A stretch of 52,584 bases of DNA from Yoonia sp. (GTDB lineage: Bacteria; Pseudomonadota; Alphaproteobacteria; Rhodobacterales; Rhodobacteraceae): contig JAQXBV010000079.1 in the NCBI GenBank assembly GCA_029252195.1, positions 1 to 52,584 of the forward strand. Reading direction: 5' to 3'. The position numbers and the translations under genes are program-made. The notes under the pieces are model-generated. The model did not search any database. It was not told the DNA's origin and saw only the letters and a list, made by a program, of their open reading frames with translations. The stretch's first letter is position 1. Each line of letters begins with the position of its first letter. This document shows positions 27,970 to 37,437 of this stretch, piece by piece.

Positions 27970-28973
27970 TGTCCACTATCCTTTCGGTCAAAGACCTCTC
28001 GGTCACGTTTGATGTGCACAAACAGGGCGCTTGGCCTTGGACCCCTGCGCAGAGACTCCACGCGGTCTCGCAGATGTCCTTCCATATCAAGGCAGGCGAA
28101 TGTTTGGGCGTTGTGGGCGAAAGTGGGTCGGGGAAATCCACGCTCGCCCGCGCTATCGTGGGGACAGTGCCATCGTCAGGCGGGCAGATCCTGTTTGAAG
28201 GGGCGGACCTTGCCCGCATGGACACGCGCCAGCGCCGCGTGCACCGCCGCGACGTGCAGATGATCTTTCAAGACCCGCTCGCCGCCCTCAATCCGCGCAT
28301 GACGGTGGGCGACATCATCGCGGAACCGCTCGTCACCCACGAGCCGAAAACGCCGCGTGTCGAGGTGAAGCGGCGCGTTGCAGAGCTGATGGAACGGGTC
28401 GGCCTTTTGCCCAATCTGATCAATCGCTATCCGCATGAATTTTCGGGCGGGCAGTGCCAGCGGATCGGCATTGCGCGTGCGCTAATCCTCAAGCCCAAGC
28501 TGATTATTTGCGACGAACCCGTCTCGGCGCTCGATGTGTCGGTGCAGGCGCAGGTCGTCAATCTGTTGATGGAATTGCAGCGGGATATGGGGTTGTCGAT
28601 GATCTTCATCGCCCATGATCTATCTGTCGTGAAGCATATCAGCGACCGGATCATCGTGATGTATCTGGGGCGTCAGATGGAAACTGCTTCGGCTGAAAAG
28701 CTGACGACAGCGCCCGAGCATCCCTATACGCAAGCACTGATTTCCTCGGTGCCGATCCCTGATCCCAAGCTGGAAAAGGCACGCATCCGCCCGATCCTCG
28801 AAGGGGAATTGCCCTCACCCCTTGCGCCACCATCCGGCTGCGTTTTCCGCACCCGCTGTCCGAAGGCGCAAGCCAGTTGTGCAGGCGAGCGGCCAAAGAT
28901 GATTGATCTTGGCGAGAACCACTTTGTCGGCTGCCCGTTTCACGCGCCCGCGAAAGTGATCATGACCGCTTAA
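27969..28973 (+). CDS. oppF: Peptide ABC transporter ATP-binding protein OppF
   Basis: A 334-residue ATPase. Walker A is GESGSGKST, the Q-loop MIFQDPLAALNP, the signature FSGGQCQRIGIA, Walker B LIICDEPVSALD and the H-loop IAHDLS. After EHPYTQALISSVP comes the intact oligopeptide C-terminal domain with its Cys motif (GCVFRTRCPKAQASC). The long insertion after strand 1 (HKQGAWPWTPAQRLHAV) is characteristic of OppF versus OppD. ATG at 27969 overlaps the OppD stop by one base, so OppF translation probably depends on ribosomes reaching the end of oppD; the premature stop there may reduce it. Confidence 0.94.
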   Translation: MSTILSVKDLSVTFDVHKQGAWPWTPAQRLHAVSQMSFHIKAGECLGVVGESGSGKSTLARAIVGTVPSSGGQILFEGADLARMDTRQRRVHRRDVQMIFQDPLAALNPRMTVGDIIAEPLVTHEPKTPRVEVKRRVAELMERVGLLPNLINRYPHEFSGGQCQRIGIARALILKPKLIICDEPVSALDVSVQAQVVNLLMELQRDMGLSMIFIAHDLSVVKHISDRIIVMYLGRQMETASAEKLTTAPEHPYTQALISSVPIPDPKLEKARIRPILEGELPSPLAPPSGCVFRTRCPKAQASCAGERPKMIDLGENHFVGCPFHAPAKVIMTA

Positions 28974-28976
28974 ACC

Positions 28977-29007
28977 CTAGGGCAGAACGCGTGTTGCGCT
29001 GCCCTAG
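28977..29007. terminator. Shared hairpin between oppF and tamB
   Basis: CTAGGGCAG (28977-28985) and CTGCCCTAG (28999-29007) form a perfect nine-base stem with a 13-base loop. It overlaps the tamB stop codon and lies just after the oppF stop, so it can serve both strands. There is no long T run. Confidence 0.55.
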
Positions 29008-32000
29008 TAATCCTTTTCAAAGAAGACACCGATACTTGTATCGCCCGCAGCATCGACGGTGCCCTTGGCGGTGATCTGATCCGTGATGTCGAGGTTGAGG
29101 TTAATCTCGGTCGAGCCATCGCTGGACACAGTGACGTCGGTATAAATGTTATCGCTCAGATACTTACCTGCACGCACAGCGGCGTTGCCGTCTTCGTCGG
29201 TGGTGACGTCGAAATCATCAAGCCCGATCCCTTGCCGGAAGCTGTCGATCATCCCGCCGCCACCTTTGCCCGCAAGCGTGCCCACGGCGGCGGCCAGTTG
29301 CACGGCTTGCAGCGGGCTGATGTTGGCCAGATCACGCCCGAAGATCAACTGCGACAGCACCTCGTCCTGCGGCAGATTGGGAATGGATTCAAAAGTGACC
29401 TCAGGCTCGGAGGCGGGGCCTTGCACGATGATACTGATCTTGGTGCCGGTGCGGGCTTCGGTCGTGGCCACAAGGCGGATAAACGGCTCGAAGCTGCCCT
29501 GCAAAGAGGCGCTGCCTTCTGTCAACTCGAACCGCTGCTGCAGGATCGAAATCCGCCCGCGTGTCAATTCAAACAGGCCGACGGGCTGGACGTTCTGGGT
29601 CGTGCCACCAATCCGCAAGCTACCGCCCAGCTCTGCATCAAGGCCGCGACCACGGATAAAGATACGCGACGGCGCGCTGATCGTGACATCAAGCGGGTAG
29701 CTTGGACCAGTGCCTTGCGCGCTCGCGTCCTCAGCCGCGCTGCCCAAAACACCCGCTTTCGCGAGCGTGTTATTGACGGCGGCATTTGCCCCCAGATGGC
29801 TCACGGTTGGCAAGTCGCCAAGCGCGCCGACTCCCGAGGAGGGCACCTGAATATCGGTCTGCCCAAGGGTCAGGTTGCCCGCGATCTGTGCGCCGCCTGT
29901 CACAGGCCCGCGCACCGTGATGCCGCCCGAAACCGACGTTTGATAAAGCTCGGGGTTTTTGACCACGACTTGGTCAAAGTTAATCGCGATATCGGCCGTC
30001 TGTGGCGCGGTGAGCGTGATCGGACCATTGATCGCAATCTGTCCGCCCGATTGCACATCCGCATTCAGATTGAGGTCAGCCGTCCCATTGGCAAAAGAGG
30101 CCCCGCCCACGATATTCGACAGCGCTTGCCCCAATGTCGGAGCGGTAAGCCTTGCGTCTTGTAAATCGACACGGCCAGAGATGGCGTTCAGGCCCGGCGT
30201 GCCATTGACCGCAATGTCAAAGACGGCATCCCCCGACAGGCGACGTGGCTCAAGCGCCTTATTGGCAAGCCCGAGCGGGGCCTTTCCGTTGGCTGTCAGA
30301 TCGAGCTGGCCGTTGGCGCCGTATTGGCCCGCAACGGTCATACCTATCCCGCCCGGTCCGGTTGCGCGCGCATCAATGCCCCAATTGCCAGCGCCATCAA
30401 GCGAGGCGGCACCGGTTGCGGTGACAGGTCCGCTTACCTGATCGGTGAGCAAGCCCGCGTCGCGCAGCGTCGCTTCAAACGTGCCGCGCCCTGTGCCAGA
30501 CTGGCCTCCAACGTCGCCCGTTATCCCGACGTTTGGCAGTCGCAACACAAAGTCCGCCACGCGCAAATTGCCGTCTTGCAGGCTCGCGTCGGCGCTCAGG
30601 CGGCCTTTGCCCGAGAGGAGCAGATCAACCGTCTGATTGCCAATCCCGATATTGCGGGACTCCGCCGTAATCGCTGCGTTAAAGGCGGAGAGGTCAGGCT
30701 TGAACCCGCCAGTGATCCGCGCGGACAGCGCACCAGAAACAGGTTGCCCGATCAAACGGCGATATGTAGCGAGGTTTTGCAGATCCGCCGTCAGGTCGCC
30801 TGTGACATTCATCTCTGGGTCAACATCAGTCGAGAGCACGACAGAGGTGCCCGGGCCTGTGATCGCCGCGCGCACCTGCGCTTGATTGGCCGCGTCGCGC
30901 ACCGCGTTCACCGTGGCAGACATCGGTCCGCTTAGGCCTTGGCCCAAGACCGCAACGTCCTTAAGACCTGCCACCAGATCAAGGTTCGCAGCCCCGCTCA
31001 GCCCGCCATTGGCATTGCCTGTCAGGGTCAATTGCGGCGTGTTAAGATCAAGCCCCTCCACGCGGAATTCATCCGTCGCAATCCGGGACAGGCGTGCAGA
31101 CAACGTGCCGCTGCCCGCCAAAAGGGGATCAAGCTGGGTGACGCCGACCCGCAAATCCTGGGTAGTCGCGACAAGGTCGACGCCAATATCCGCGCCCGCG
31201 TTCAGCACGGTGCCTTCTGCGTCAATCTTTGCCGCGCCATCAAGGTCACGACCGACTAGGGCGGCATAGTGCCCCAGATCGCGCGTGGCGACGGTCGAGG
31301 TGAAAGTGATCGCCTGACTTGCCTCTGGGGTGCCAATCACCGCATTGAGCACAATTTCGGAGGCCTGATCAACCGCCGTCAGCTCCGTGCGGATCATGCC
31401 GTCAAGATCGCGGGTCGCTGTGCCGTTGATACGGGCCGCACCGCTGAGTTTTGGTTCGAGCAAGCCGACATCCGTGACCGCGAGATCAAATTTTGCGTCG
31501 CTCGACGCGGTGGTGATATCGGCGGTTGCTGTCAACTCGGCGGCATCCGTTTTGACGCGCAGGGCCTCAAGGCGGGTGCCATTGATATCGCGAATGGCAT
31601 TGGCAGACAGAACGCCGGCCCCTTTGAAAACAGCGTCCAGTTGCGGGATGCCAACAGCCAGATCAAGTGTATCGCCTGTCAAAATGATGTCGAACAATCC
31701 GTCAAGCGGGGTCGTGTCAATGTTGAAAGCAAGCGCGCCAGACCCTGCAAGGTCGCGGCCTGCCAAAGTCGAGAAACGGTCGAGTGCCGCGACACTCAGC
31801 AGCACATTGCTCGCAATCCTGACGCCGGAACCCGCGCCTTCAATAGTGGCTTCCGCTTGGGCCTCAAGACCCGGACCCGTCAGGGTGAAATCCGTGATCT
31901 GGGTCGGAAACCCTTCAGTGCGGGCCGCCCTGAGCCCACCCGAAATCACATCGCCAAAGGCCTCTGCCGCACCTGCGTCATCAAGCTCAAGACCGGACGC

Positions 32001-33254
32001 CTTATAAGACAAATCGGCGGTGACCTCGCCAACCGCGTCGCCCTCGCCAGAGATCAGAACGCCGCCACCTGACAGGCCCAAATCGCGAATGAAAAGGCCG
32101 GGACGCTCAAGTCCCGTCACATCGATATTGGCCGTCCACGCGGAACTGGCAGCACCATCGTAGGCGATGTCGATCGTTGCGCCATCAATATAGGTTTTGG
32201 GTCCCGATATCGGCAAAAGCACGACCGCGCCGTTTTCCCCCGCGATCTGCCCTGTGACCGTAAAACGGTCTGGCCACCCCTGTGCCGCAATGTCCGCGCT
32301 GCCCGCAACTTGGATCGCCTTGGCTTGCAGATCAAACCGCTCAAGGCTGACGGGGCCCTCGGGCGCTACGCGGGCGCTCACCTCTAGCTGAATGTCGTCG
32401 CCGAAAAAGGATTGGTATTCGGGGGCGAAAAGGGGTGTGACATCGCCGCCAAGGGTAAAGTTGATCCGCTTGCCAGTGGGGTCCGCCAGCAGCCCGAAAT
32501 TTCCAGTGACACGGTCTTGCCCGTCAGTGGCCAGCGCAATCTGGGCGGCGTAGTCGTCAATCGGGCCTGTCCCTTCGATCGCGAGCTTTACCGAGGGGCG
32601 CCCCGGAAGCTCCAACAGTGTCGCGGCCAGCCCGTCGGGGGCCTCTTCAACATTAAGAAGGAGCGCTAAGATGCGGCTTTCGTTGCCATAAGAGCCATTG
32701 ATCTGGAATGTACCCATCTTTTCGCCAAGGCGCTCGGCTGCGATATCGGCGGTCCCCTCGCCAGAGGCGAGTGCCGCACTTCCACTGATCTTCAGGCGCA
32801 ATTCTTCGCCAAGAAAGCTGTCGCCGAGGATGATTTCATCCACATTGAGCGCGTCCAGTTGAATGCCGACGGGGAGGTCTGGCAGGGCAAAAGGGGCGGC
32901 CTCTGGGGCTGGGGCGCTGGTGTCGGCGAGCGGTGCGCGTGCGACGATGATCCGCTCTGCGCTCAGCTCGTTGACATCAATCTGGCCACGCAAAAGAGCG
33001 GCGCGGTTCCAGTCCAAAACGACCCCTTCCAAGGTCAGCCAAATGCCATCGGCGTCCGCAACGGTCAGTTGGGTGATCGAGGCGGCCGAGCTTAACGCAC
33101 CCGAAAAGCCTACGATATTTACTTCACGTGAGGCCCCTGACAGGTTTTCCTCGATCAGCGTCACCAAATAGCCTTTGTCCTCTTCCTCTTGGCTTTGGGC
33201 AAAGCCCGCGTGAGGCAGTGCGGTCAGGGCTGCGAATGCGATGATCTTCTTCAA
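29004..33254 (-). CDS. tamB: Translocation and assembly module protein TamB
   Basis: A 1416-residue envelope protein that spans the periplasm as a beta-taco and is linked to phospholipid transport and autotransporter assembly. The N-terminal hydrophobic segment IIAFAALTALPHAGFA anchors or exports it. Most of the length is repetitive short strands with G-N/D turns. The last about 350 residues are the TamB C-terminal domain, with RGRGLDAELGGSLRIGGT, GRISILQQRFELTEG and the late LSQLIFGRDLANISPLQAVQ. It ends DTSIGVFFEKDY. The start is TTG at 33254, interlocked with the tamA stop (TTGA), so it is translated by coupling to tamA. The longer upstream reading is the tamA frame's shadow. Confidence 0.92.
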   Translation of the reverse strand: MKKIIAFAALTALPHAGFAQSQEEEDKGYLVTLIEENLSGASREVNIVGFSGALSSAASITQLTVADADGIWLTLEGVVLDWNRAALLRGQIDVNELSAERIIVARAPLADTSAPAPEAAPFALPDLPVGIQLDALNVDEIILGDSFLGEELRLKISGSAALASGEGTADIAAERLGEKMGTFQINGSYGNESRILALLLNVEEAPDGLAATLLELPGRPSVKLAIEGTGPIDDYAAQIALATDGQDRVTGNFGLLADPTGKRINFTLGGDVTPLFAPEYQSFFGDDIQLEVSARVAPEGPVSLERFDLQAKAIQVAGSADIAAQGWPDRFTVTGQIAGENGAVVLLPISGPKTYIDGATIDIAYDGAASSAWTANIDVTGLERPGLFIRDLGLSGGGVLISGEGDAVGEVTADLSYKASGLELDDAGAAEAFGDVISGGLRAARTEGFPTQITDFTLTGPGLEAQAEATIEGAGSGVRIASNVLLSVAALDRFSTLAGRDLAGSGALAFNIDTTPLDGLFDIILTGDTLDLAVGIPQLDAVFKGAGVLSANAIRDINGTRLEALRVKTDAAELTATADITTASSDAKFDLAVTDVGLLEPKLSGAARINGTATRDLDGMIRTELTAVDQASEIVLNAVIGTPEASQAITFTSTVATRDLGHYAALVGRDLDGAAKIDAEGTVLNAGADIGVDLVATTQDLRVGVTQLDPLLAGSGTLSARLSRIATDEFRVEGLDLNTPQLTLTGNANGGLSGAANLDLVAGLKDVAVLGQGLSGPMSATVNAVRDAANQAQVRAAITGPGTSVVLSTDVDPEMNVTGDLTADLQNLATYRRLIGQPVSGALSARITGGFKPDLSAFNAAITAESRNIGIGNQTVDLLLSGKGRLSADASLQDGNLRVADFVLRLPNVGITGDVGGQSGTGRGTFEATLRDAGLLTDQVSGPVTATGAASLDGAGNWGIDARATGPGGIGMTVAGQYGANGQLDLTANGKAPLGLANKALEPRRLSGDAVFDIAVNGTPGLNAISGRVDLQDARLTAPTLGQALSNIVGGASFANGTADLNLNADVQSGGQIAINGPITLTAPQTADIAINFDQVVVKNPELYQTSVSGGITVRGPVTGGAQIAGNLTLGQTDIQVPSSGVGALGDLPTVSHLGANAAVNNTLAKAGVLGSAAEDASAQGTGPSYPLDVTISAPSRIFIRGRGLDAELGGSLRIGGTTQNVQPVGLFELTRGRISILQQRFELTEGSASLQGSFEPFIRLVATTEARTGTKISIIVQGPASEPEVTFESIPNLPQDEVLSQLIFGRDLANISPLQAVQLAAAVGTLAGKGGGGMIDSFRQGIGLDDFDVTTDEDGNAAVRAGKYLSDNIYTDVTVSSDGSTEINLNLDITDQITAKGTVDAAGDTSIGVFFEKDY

Positions 33255-35044
33255 AACGATTGTCCGATCCCGATGTAAACTTGGACTTCTTGGGCAATAT
33301 TGTCGCCACTCGCAGGTGTGCCAATATCGAGCCGGATCGGCCCGATGCCTGTGTTGTAACGCATCCCGATCCCTGCGCCTGCGTGCCATTCATTGGCACC
33401 TGCAAAGCCTGCATCAGCGCCGATCTGGCCGAAGTCGTAAAAGCCGACCACCCCGATTTTGTCTGTGACCGCGACACGGGCCTCGATCTGCGCGCCGATG
33501 AACGACAAACCACCTGTTGTGGTCGTCACCCCGTCAACTGTCGAAGTGATCCCCAAGGAGTCGTAAGTTTGCCCGCGGACCGTGCCGCCACCGCCCGAAT
33601 AGAACAAAAAGTCGGCAGGCGTGTCGGTGATTACGCTGCCCATGACCGTGCCGATTTGGCTGCGCGCGGCCAGCGTCAATCGACCGGTCTCGCCAAAGGT
33701 TTTGTAGACGCGGGCGTCCGCGAACACCCGCGAGCCAAGATCGCCGGTCGCGACGTTCACAAACGGGGTTGCGTCAAGGTTGATATAATAGCCGTTCTTC
33801 GCATCCGTCGGGTTATCGCGGCGCTCCATTGTTGCCCCCAGCGGGAGCGTGAGCAGCGTATAGGTCTTGTTGCCCAGCGATGTGACTTCGCGCGCGGCCA
33901 GAATGCCGACGCCTGCAAATCCGTCAATGTCGTCGCGGATCGGGCGCTTGAGGCCGAACTCCAAAGAGACCTTGTCGATCAAGTAGTTAGGCTCGTCAAA
34001 TCGGCTGATTTCAGCCCGCGAAAACAGATTGGTGTCGGGGCCGTAAACTGCAGGCCGATCAAGACTGGCACCAAGCAGATAGTCGGTGCCCCCCGTCGCG
34101 CCACCAATGCCCGAAATCTCGCCCTCAACCCGAAACCGCTCTGCGCCGCCCAGAAAATTGCGGTGCAACCAGTAGCTCGACACTTTGAGGCCTTCGATGC
34201 TGGACAGTTCGATCCCGTATCCGATCCGTCGTGGTTTGCTATCCACTGGTTGCAGCTCAATCGGCAGGGTGTTGTTGGGCCCGATCTGATCGGCCTCCAC
34301 GGCGGAAACGCTGTCAAAAGCGCCCGTTTCGCGCAGGCGGCGTTCAGCGTCCAAAAGGTCTTGGGGGTTGTAGATTGCACCCGTTGGCAGGCCCGCGATT
34401 TTTGCGATGCGGGTGGCGCGCACGGCGCTGTTGCCCGAAATCGTCAGCTCGCCAAAGGTCAGTTGCGGGCCTGTGTCGATATTCACGGCAACATCCAAGA
34501 CCGCGTCGTTATGCTTGGCCGTGATCTTTTGCGCGCCAGCCGTCGCCTTTGCATAGCCCGTGTTATGCCAAGCCTCGACGCCTGTGGTGACAGCTTCCGA
34601 GATCACATCAGAACGGGCAAATTCGCCAGTCCGGAATGTCTCTGGCAAGGTCGTGCCTGTTGGTAACGGGGCGACGCTAAGTGCGCCAAACGTAAACCGT
34701 GGGCCGGGATTGACGACGTAGTTGACCGTAGAAATTGCCGACGGCGCATCAAGCGGGGCGATATCGGCGGCCTCTAAGCCGTTGACAGAAATAGAAATTG
34801 TTCCCCCGTAATACCCGCGCGAATAAAGCGTGGTGAGCAAGCGGCGATAATCTGCACGCGCGGCTGCGATATAGTCTTGCGGGGCAGGCGCATCTTCTGG
34901 CACGAGGGCCGCAACAAGCGAGGCGTCGCGGATGGCTGCCTTGAGGATGTCGCTGCCGTCGGTAATTTCGAAGGAGATATCCTGCGCCCAAGACATGGTC
35001 GGGAATGCCAAAGCCGCTACCAAATATAGTGCTGTGTGCTTCAT
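33251..35044 (-). CDS. tamA: Autotransporter/translocation assembly outer-membrane protein TamA
   Basis: A 597-residue Omp85-family protein. The signal peptide ALYLVAALAFPTMSWA is followed by POTRA-like domains (to about residue 260) and a 16-strand barrel in the C-terminal half. The barrel carries LLGASLDRPAVYGPDTNLFS, the GGGTVRGQTYDSLG loop that corresponds to the conserved L6 V-R-G-[FY] motif, and a C-terminal Phe in YIGIGQSF. It works with TamB in outer-membrane assembly and lipid transport. The stop overlaps the tamB start. Upstream (35077-35089) an inverted repeat CTGTT-N3-AACAG lies in an AT-rich stretch that probably holds the promoter. Confidence 0.93.
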   Translation of the reverse strand: MKHTALYLVAALAFPTMSWAQDISFEITDGSDILKAAIRDASLVAALVPEDAPAPQDYIAAARADYRRLLTTLYSRGYYGGTISISVNGLEAADIAPLDAPSAISTVNYVVNPGPRFTFGALSVAPLPTGTTLPETFRTGEFARSDVISEAVTTGVEAWHNTGYAKATAGAQKITAKHNDAVLDVAVNIDTGPQLTFGELTISGNSAVRATRIAKIAGLPTGAIYNPQDLLDAERRLRETGAFDSVSAVEADQIGPNNTLPIELQPVDSKPRRIGYGIELSSIEGLKVSSYWLHRNFLGGAERFRVEGEISGIGGATGGTDYLLGASLDRPAVYGPDTNLFSRAEISRFDEPNYLIDKVSLEFGLKRPIRDDIDGFAGVGILAAREVTSLGNKTYTLLTLPLGATMERRDNPTDAKNGYYINLDATPFVNVATGDLGSRVFADARVYKTFGETGRLTLAARSQIGTVMGSVITDTPADFLFYSGGGGTVRGQTYDSLGITSTVDGVTTTTGGLSFIGAQIEARVAVTDKIGVVGFYDFGQIGADAGFAGANEWHAGAGIGMRYNTGIGPIRLDIGTPASGDNIAQEVQVYIGIGQSF

Positions 35045-35158
35045 GCCGCTGGCCCCCGTGACCGCGTAAATTTACTCTGTTCTTAACAGTTTGATTAACC
35101 CGTTTGCAGGCAAATGCATAGTCACGATGCGGTCAGATGCCAGCGAAAGACTGCCGAT

Positions 35159-35932
35159 TTAACGAAACGGGCTTTCGGGATAGGTCACGCCAGCCAGATA
35201 AAGCCCGTCGGGGGGGCTGACGGGCCCGCAAGCGGCGCGGTCTTTTGCCTGTAACGCCGCTTTCACGTCTTGCGGCGTCCAAGCGCCAGCGCCGACACGT
35301 TCCAGAGTGCCAACAAAGCTGCGCACTTGGTTATGCAGGAAGGAACGCGCACGGACATGAAAGTGATACTCTGTCCCATTTGTGCGCAGCACCGTTTCAA
35401 CGCGCAATTCATCAAGGGTTTTGACAGGGCTTTTGGCCTGACACATGGTTGAGCGGAAGGTTGTGAAATCGTGATGACCCAAAAGCATGTCGGCACCCGC
35501 CTGCATGGCCACGGGATCAAGCGGGTGTTTTACTTGCCAGACAGTGCCCGCCTCGAAGGTCAGTGGGGCGCGACGGCTGACCAGTTTGAACAGATAGCGC
35601 CGCTCTGTCGCGTCAAAACGGGCGTGCCAGTCGTCGCCGACAATCGCGCAATTCACGATGGCTATGGGCAGGGGCTTGAGATGGAAATTCAGCGCCTCGG
35701 AGAGCCGGAACGGATCCCAGTTTTGCACCAGATCGCAATGGGCAACTTGGCCCAATCCATGCACACCTGCGTCGGTGCGCCCAGCGGCGGCAATGGTATG
35801 GTCGCCCGCCTCAAGTTTACCCAGCGCAGCCTCGATCGCGCCCTGCACGGAGGGCTGATCGTTTTGGCGCTGCCATCCTGAAAATGGTCCGCCGTGGTAT
35901 TCGATTTGCAGGGCATAACGGGGCATGCGCAT
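35159..35932 (-). CDS. truA: tRNA pseudouridine(38-40) synthase TruA
   Basis: A 257-residue enzyme that isomerises uridines 38-40 in the tRNA anticodon stem. The catalytic Asp is in [18 protein letters not shown] (near residue 54). [16 protein letters not shown] at the N-terminus, RRYLFKLV, and the C-terminal [19 protein letters not shown] all match TruA. It lacks a clear ribosome site; the ATGs at 35932 and 35926 are both possible. It is divergent from the YcjX-family gene. Confidence 0.95.
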   Translation of the reverse strand: MRMPRYALQIEYHGGPFSGWQRQNDQPSVQGAIEAALGKLEAGDHTIAAAGRTDAGVHGLGQVAHCDLVQNWDPFRLSEALNFHLKPLPIAIVNCAIVGDDWHARFDATERRYLFKLVSRRAPLTFEAGTVWQVKHPLDPVAMQAGADMLLGHHDFTTFRSTMCQAKSPVKTLDELRVETVLRTNGTEYHFHVRARSFLHNQVRSFVGTLERVGAGAWTPQDVKAALQAKDRAACGPVSPPDGLYLAGVTYPESPFR

Positions 35933-36024
35933 GGCTTAGGGGGAGGCCTCGCGGAAATCAATCCCTACACAAGGGGCGGCAGAGCGCCTATCTAGGGTCT
36001 GAAGCCGCCAAAAGGAGGGCCCAC

Positions 36025-37437
36025 GTGCTCATTGCCTCCATCGCAGATCAGATCGTTCGCGGCGTTGATGCCGTCACCGACACATTGAGCGCGCCGTTTT
36101 CCGACCCCGTTATTCGCCTAGGTGTCACAGGGTTAAGCCGCGCAGGGAAAACGGTTTTTATCACCTCTTTGGTGGCTAATCTGATGGATCGTGGCCGCAT
36201 GCCGCAGCTGGTTGCTGCGCGGGACGGGGCCATTAGGACAGCTTATTTACAGCCGCAGCCCGATGATACGCTGCCGCGATTCAATTACGAAACCTATCTA
36301 GGCCAATTAACCGCCCCCGAACCTGCTTGGCCAGAAGGGACGCGACAGATCAGCGAATTGCGGCTGTCGCTCAAGGTGCAGCCGCGCTGATTGCTGTCTG
36401 GCTTCGCAGGCCCGGGCACGGTGCATCTGGATATTGTGGACTATCCCGGCGAATGGCTGCTTGATCTCGGATTGTTGGATTTGTCCTATGAGCAATGGTC
36501 TGCTGCCGCGATTGTGCGCGCCAAAGGACGCCCCAAGGGAGATGCGTTCTTGGCGCAATTGGCTGGCGTTGATCCAGAGGCGGATTTGGATGAAACGCAG
36601 GCAAGGGCCCTTGCCGATAGCTTTACCGCGCATCTGAATGCTTCGCGCGAGGCGGGCTATTCGGACTGCACGCCTGGACGGTTCTTGTTGCCCGGTGATT
36701 TGGCAGGGTCGCCTGTGCTGACATTCGCACCTTTGCCAGCAATAAAAGGGGAAAAGCATACATTGGGCCGTGAGTTTGCCCGCCGCTTTGAGAGCTATAA
36801 ACGCCATGTCGTCAAGCCGTTTTTCCGCGACCACTTTGCCAAGATCGACCGGCAGGTTGTGCTTGTTGATGTGCTGGGTGCAATCCACGCGGGGCCGCGT
36901 GCTGTCGAAGATTTGCGTGTTGCAATGGCCGCGATTTTGGGCGCTTTCCGCCCCGGATGCAATGCGTTTTTGACCCGCCTGTTCCAAGGGCGTCACGTTG
37001 AAAAAATACTATTTTCAGCGACCAAGGCCGACCATTTGCACCACGCCCAACACGCGCAATTGACGGCCATTACAGAGGCACTGTTGCGCGATGCCAAGGA
37101 CCGCGCAGATTTTGCAGGGGCTACCACTGCGGCCATGTCGATTGCGGCCTTGCGTGCGACGGTGGAGGACACCGTTGCACACGGCGATGGTCTTTTGGAT
37201 GTGGTCCGGGGACGCTTGCTTGGGACGGGCAAGCAGGCCGCGTTCTATCCGGGCAAGTTACCGAGTGACCCCGCGCATTTGCTGGGCCCCGCGCGGGCGG
37301 GGGCAGAGGCGTGGCTTGATGCGGACTATTCGGTGATGGATTTTGCGCCCGCGCGGCTGGATTTGCGCCCCGGCGACGGGCCGCCCCATATTCGGCTCGA
37401 CAAGGCCGCGCAGTTTTTGATCGGAGATCGCTTGTGA
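36025..37437 (+). pseudogene. ycjX: YcjX-family P-loop NTPase, interrupted by an in-frame TGA
   Basis: A 470-residue frame of the YcjX (DUF463) family with one TGA at codon 122 (36388-36390). Before it are Walker A GLSRAGKTVFI and the family segment ELRLSLKVQPR. Directly after it comes LLSGFAGPGTVHLDIVDYPGEWLLDL, with the second nucleotide-binding motif (D-x-x-G-equivalent VDYPGEW) and, later, FSATKADHLHH (N/T-K-x-D-like). The two halves are in the same frame, so a single substitution explains the break, most simply GGA to TGA. The start is GTG 36025, six bases after AAGGAGG. In E. coli ycjX and ycjF sit with the phage-shock genes. The end overlaps ycjF. Restart at TTG 36391 would lack the P-loop. 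Confidence 0.88.

Noticed and set aside
33260..34666. Plus-strand frame of 468 codons
   Set aside because: Antisense to tamA and rich in Cys, Arg and His without domain pattern; a shadow frame.
35083..35098. TTAA-N8-TTAA upstream of tamA as a CtrA box
   Set aside because: The spacing is eight bases, not seven, so it does not meet the CtrA consensus.
36388..36390. Selenocysteine codon in ycjX
   Set aside because: The family has no known selenoprotein, the residue is not at a redox or catalytic position, and two other genes here carry ordinary premature stops, so a mutation is the simpler explanation.
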